DNA of 64,000 nucleotides from Pseudonocardia sp. CNS-139 (GTDB lineage Bacteria; Actinomycetota; Actinomycetes; Mycobacteriales; Pseudonocardiaceae). Positions 62,279 to 64,000 of this stretch are shown one piece after another. The notes below the pieces were generated by a model, which worked only from the letters and a program-made list of their open reading frames with translations, was not told the origin of the DNA and made no database searches. The position numbers and the translations under genes were made by a program. Positions within the stretch are counted from its first letter, which is position 1; the number at the start of each line of letters is the position of its first letter. The DNA is taken from assembly GCA_001942415.1 (NCBI GenBank), contig MKJX01000184.1:62001-126000 (forward strand), given 5' to 3'.

Positions 62279-62956
62279 GTGACCGACCAACCGGCGCCGG
62301 AGCCCGTCGGGCCGGCAGCACCGCGGGTGCCGATCGGGGAGCAGCTGGCCGCCACCCGGGTCGTCGCGATCCTGCGCGCCGAGCACGCCGGGCGCGCGGA
62401 GGCCGTCGCGGACGTCCTCGTCGCCAACGGCGTCCGGTGCCTGGAGCTGACGCTCACCACGCAGGCGCGATGGAGGTCGTCGAGCGGCTCGCCGCGCGGC
62501 TGCCCGCGGACGTCGAGGTCGGGGTCGGCACGGTGCTGCGCGCCGCGGACGTGGACCGGGCGGCCGACGCCGGCGCCCGGTTCGTCGTGTCCCCGTCGGT
62601 CGACCCGGAGGTCGTGGCGGCCGCGCTGCGCCGGGGCGTCGCGAGCTACCCGGGCGCTGACGCCCACGGAGATCCAGCTCGCGTGGACGCTCGGCGCGAG
62701 CGCGGTGAAGCTCTTCCCGGCCGGGTCGCTCGGCCCCGAGTACCTCAAGGCCGTCCGCGCCCCGCTGCCGCACGTCCCGCTGGTGCCGACGGGCGGCGTG
62801 GAGGTGCACGCGGTCGGCGCGTGGCTGGACGCCGGCGCGTGCGCGGTCGGCATGGGCAGCCCGCTGATCGGCGACGCGCTCACCGACGGCGGCGACCTCG
62901 CGGCGCTCGGCGACCGCGCCCGGGTCGTGGTCGCCGCGGCCGGGGCGCGCCGGTGA
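62279..62956 (+). CDS. eda: KDPG/KHG aldolase (two compensating frameshifts)
   Basis: Class I aldolase of about 225 aa that splits 2-keto-3-deoxy-6-phosphogluconate or keto-hydroxyglutarate. RVVAILRAEHAGRAEAVADV is followed by CLELTLTTQ. Between about 62465 and 62660 the frame is shifted and reads AMEVVERLAARLPADVEVGV, GTVLRAADVDRAADAGARFV, VSPSVDPEVV. It then returns: GALTPTEIQLAWTLGASAVK, with the Schiff-base Lys in SAVKLFPAGSLGP, and VPTGGVEVHAVGAWLDAGA. GAGAGGA precedes the GTG. The stop overlaps the kinase start (GTGA). Together they form the lower part of uronate/KDG catabolism. Confidence 0.88.
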   Translation: MTDQPAPEPVGPAAPRVPIGEQLAATRVVAILRAEHAGRAEAVADVLVANGVRCLELTLTTQARWRSSSGSPRGCPRTSRSGSARCCAPRTWTGRPTPAPGSSCPRRSTRRSWRPRCAGASRATRALTPTEIQLAWTLGASAVKLFPAGSLGPEYLKAVRAPLPHVPLVPTGGVEVHAVGAWLDAGACAVGMGSPLIGDALTDGGDLAALGDRARVVVAAAGARR

Positions 62957-63936
62957 CCGCCGAGCCCGTCACGCCGGGTCTCGTCACGCCGGGTCTCGTC
63001 ACGGTGGGGGAGACGCTCGGCCTGCTCGTCGCCGACGACGTCGGCCCGCTGGCGCTGGCCCGCGGGATGCGCCTGAGCATGGGCGGTGCCGAGTCGAACG
63101 TCGCGATCGGCGTCGCGCGGCTCGGGGTGGCCGCGACGTGGGTCGGGCGGCTGGGCCGCGACCCCGTCGGCGACCTGGTCGAACGGCACCTGATCGCCGA
63201 GCGGGTGCACTGCGTGGTCGTCCGCGACGACGCGCCCACCGCGCTCATGCTGCGGGAGCGGCGCACCGGCACGGCGTCGAACGTCACCTACTACCGGCAC
63301 GGCAGCGCCGGCTCCCGGATGACCCCCGAGGACCTGCCGGCGGGGCTCGTCGAGAAGGCGGGCGTGCTGCACCTGACCGGCATCACCCCCGCGCTCGGCC
63401 CCGGCCCGGCCGCGACCGTGCGGGAGGCGATGCGCCGGGCCCACGCCGCCGGGGTGCCGGTCTCGGTGGACCTCAACTACCGCTCCCGGCTGTGGGACGC
63501 GGCCGCGGCGTCCCCGGTGTTCCGCGAGCTGGCCGCGGGCGCCGACATGCTCTTCGCGGGCGACGACGAGGCCCGCATCGCGCTCGGGCTGACCGACCCG
63601 GCCACCGCGCCCGAGCGGCTCGCCGACGGGCTCGCCGCGCTCGGCCCGGCCGAGGTGGTGGTCAAGCGCGGCCGCCGCGGCGCCACCGCACTCGTCGACG
63701 GCGAGCTGGTCGACGTCCCGGCGGTGCCCGTGCACGCGGTGGACAGCGTGGGCGCGGGCGACGCGTTCGTCGCCGGGTACCTCGCCGGCCGGCTCACCGG
63801 CCGCGACACCGCCGAGCGGCTCTCGATGGCGGCCGTCACCGGCGCGCTCGCCGTGACCGTGCCCGGCGACTGGGAGGCGCTCCCGCGCCCGCACGAGCTG
63901 GGCCTGCTGTCCGGCGACGAAGACGTCCGGCGCTGA
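62953..63936 (+). CDS. kdgK: PfkB-family carbohydrate kinase, probable 2-keto-3-deoxygluconate kinase
   Basis: Intact 327-aa ribokinase-fold kinase from GTG 62953. VGETLGLLVADD and the Gly-Gly motif RLSMGGAESNVAIGVARLGV match KdgK and fructokinase-like PfkB proteins. GRLGRDPVGDLV, then VSVDLNYRSRLWD, is the substrate-lid region. The catalytic base and ATP motif is VHAVDSVGAGDAFVAGYLAG with Asp in GAGDAF. The N terminus contains a 15-bp tandem repeat encoding VTPGLVTPGL. It is coupled to the KDPG aldolase by a GTGA overlap, so a KDG-kinase role is likely though not proven. Confidence 0.87.
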   Translation: MTAEPVTPGLVTPGLVTVGETLGLLVADDVGPLALARGMRLSMGGAESNVAIGVARLGVAATWVGRLGRDPVGDLVERHLIAERVHCVVVRDDAPTALMLRERRTGTASNVTYYRHGSAGSRMTPEDLPAGLVEKAGVLHLTGITPALGPGPAATVREAMRRAHAAGVPVSVDLNYRSRLWDAAAASPVFRELAAGADMLFAGDDEARIALGLTDPATAPERLADGLAALGPAEVVVKRGRRGATALVDGELVDVPAVPVHAVDSVGAGDAFVAGYLAGRLTGRDTAERLSMAAVTGALAVTVPGDWEALPRPHELGLLSGDEDVRR

Positions 63937-63984
63937 CGAGCGGCGCCGGCGGTCCTCCGGACCGAGATCCACCGATCCCGACCC

Positions 63985-64000
63985 AGGAAGGCGACACCAT
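63985..64000 (+). promoter_or_regulatory. Ribosome-binding site and truncated start of the next gene
   Basis: CCAGGAAGGCGACACC is followed by AT as the last two bases of the window. AGGAAGG with an 8-nt spacing and an incomplete ATG suggests that another gene of the same operon begins at 63999, just beyond the edge. Confidence 0.5.

Overview
This 64 kb window is very GC-rich and its gene content is that of a filamentous actinomycete. It carries an Lsr2 nucleoid protein, AfsR/SARP and STAND-type regulators, a DUF574-type methyltransferase, DUF6879, an F420-type luciferase-like oxidoreductase and many overlapping GTGA/ATGA starts. Pseudonocardiales is my best guess, but this is an inference from gene content, not a database match. 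No rRNA, tRNA, insertion sequence, CRISPR array or replication origin was seen. More than 20 genes need one or more single-base shifts to read through. The pattern fits sequencing or assembly indels better than gene decay, so most are annotated as genes with the break point given.

Layout. 0-2.7 kb: the end of ribA, lsr2, an AhpD-like protein and an RNA methyltransferase. 2.7-11.2 kb: a LacI regulator followed by a sugar ABC importer (binding protein and two permeases, no ATPase), two sugar-phosphate isomerase/epimerase-like proteins, a Gfo/Idh/MocA dehydrogenase and uronate isomerase, which together look like a uronate or related sugar-acid catabolic operon. The lower part of that pathway (KDPG/KHG aldolase and a KDG-type PfkB kinase) sits at 62.3-63.9 kb. 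11.3-17.4 kb: redox and regulatory genes (PhzF-like, FMN reductase, DoxX and MarR with shared operators, a zinc-ribbon kinase, the ammonium transporter).

17.5-21.3 kb: a lower-GC island with a small adaptor-like protein, a 63-aa protein, a DUF6879 protein and a STAND NTPase with TPRs. The adaptor and the NTPase share a VVQARDV/IVQARDV-GGI motif. This is the best candidate for a poorly described conflict or signalling system. It is followed by an AlkC-like DNA glycosylase and a TetR regulator. 25.2-35.2 kb: a large membrane alpha/beta-hydrolase-like protein, a 1,147-aa GH57-like protein, an AfsR-type SARP-STAND-TPR regulator and an ECF sigma factor.

35.3-39.6 kb: a second, complete sugar ABC importer that includes an MsmK/UgpC-type ATPase, with a LysR gene next to it. 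40.8-47.7 kb: a metallo-beta-lactamase-fold hydrolase, an L,D-transpeptidase, a FluG-like pair (amidohydrolase plus glutamine synthetase-like) and a flavin monooxygenase. 47.9-60.7 kb: a phosphonate locus on the minus strand, comprising phnD, phnC, a double-length phnE, a GNAT gene, phnF, phnG, phnH, phnI, a phnJ-phnK fusion, phnL, phnM and an IMPase-like phosphatase. A divergent PhnZ-like HD protein lies behind PHO-box-like 11-bp repeats.

Two families of strictly periodic inverted repeats lie at gene ends. One has a 20-bp period (two sites) and the other a 22-bp period (three sites). They are the most distinctive non-coding signal in the window.
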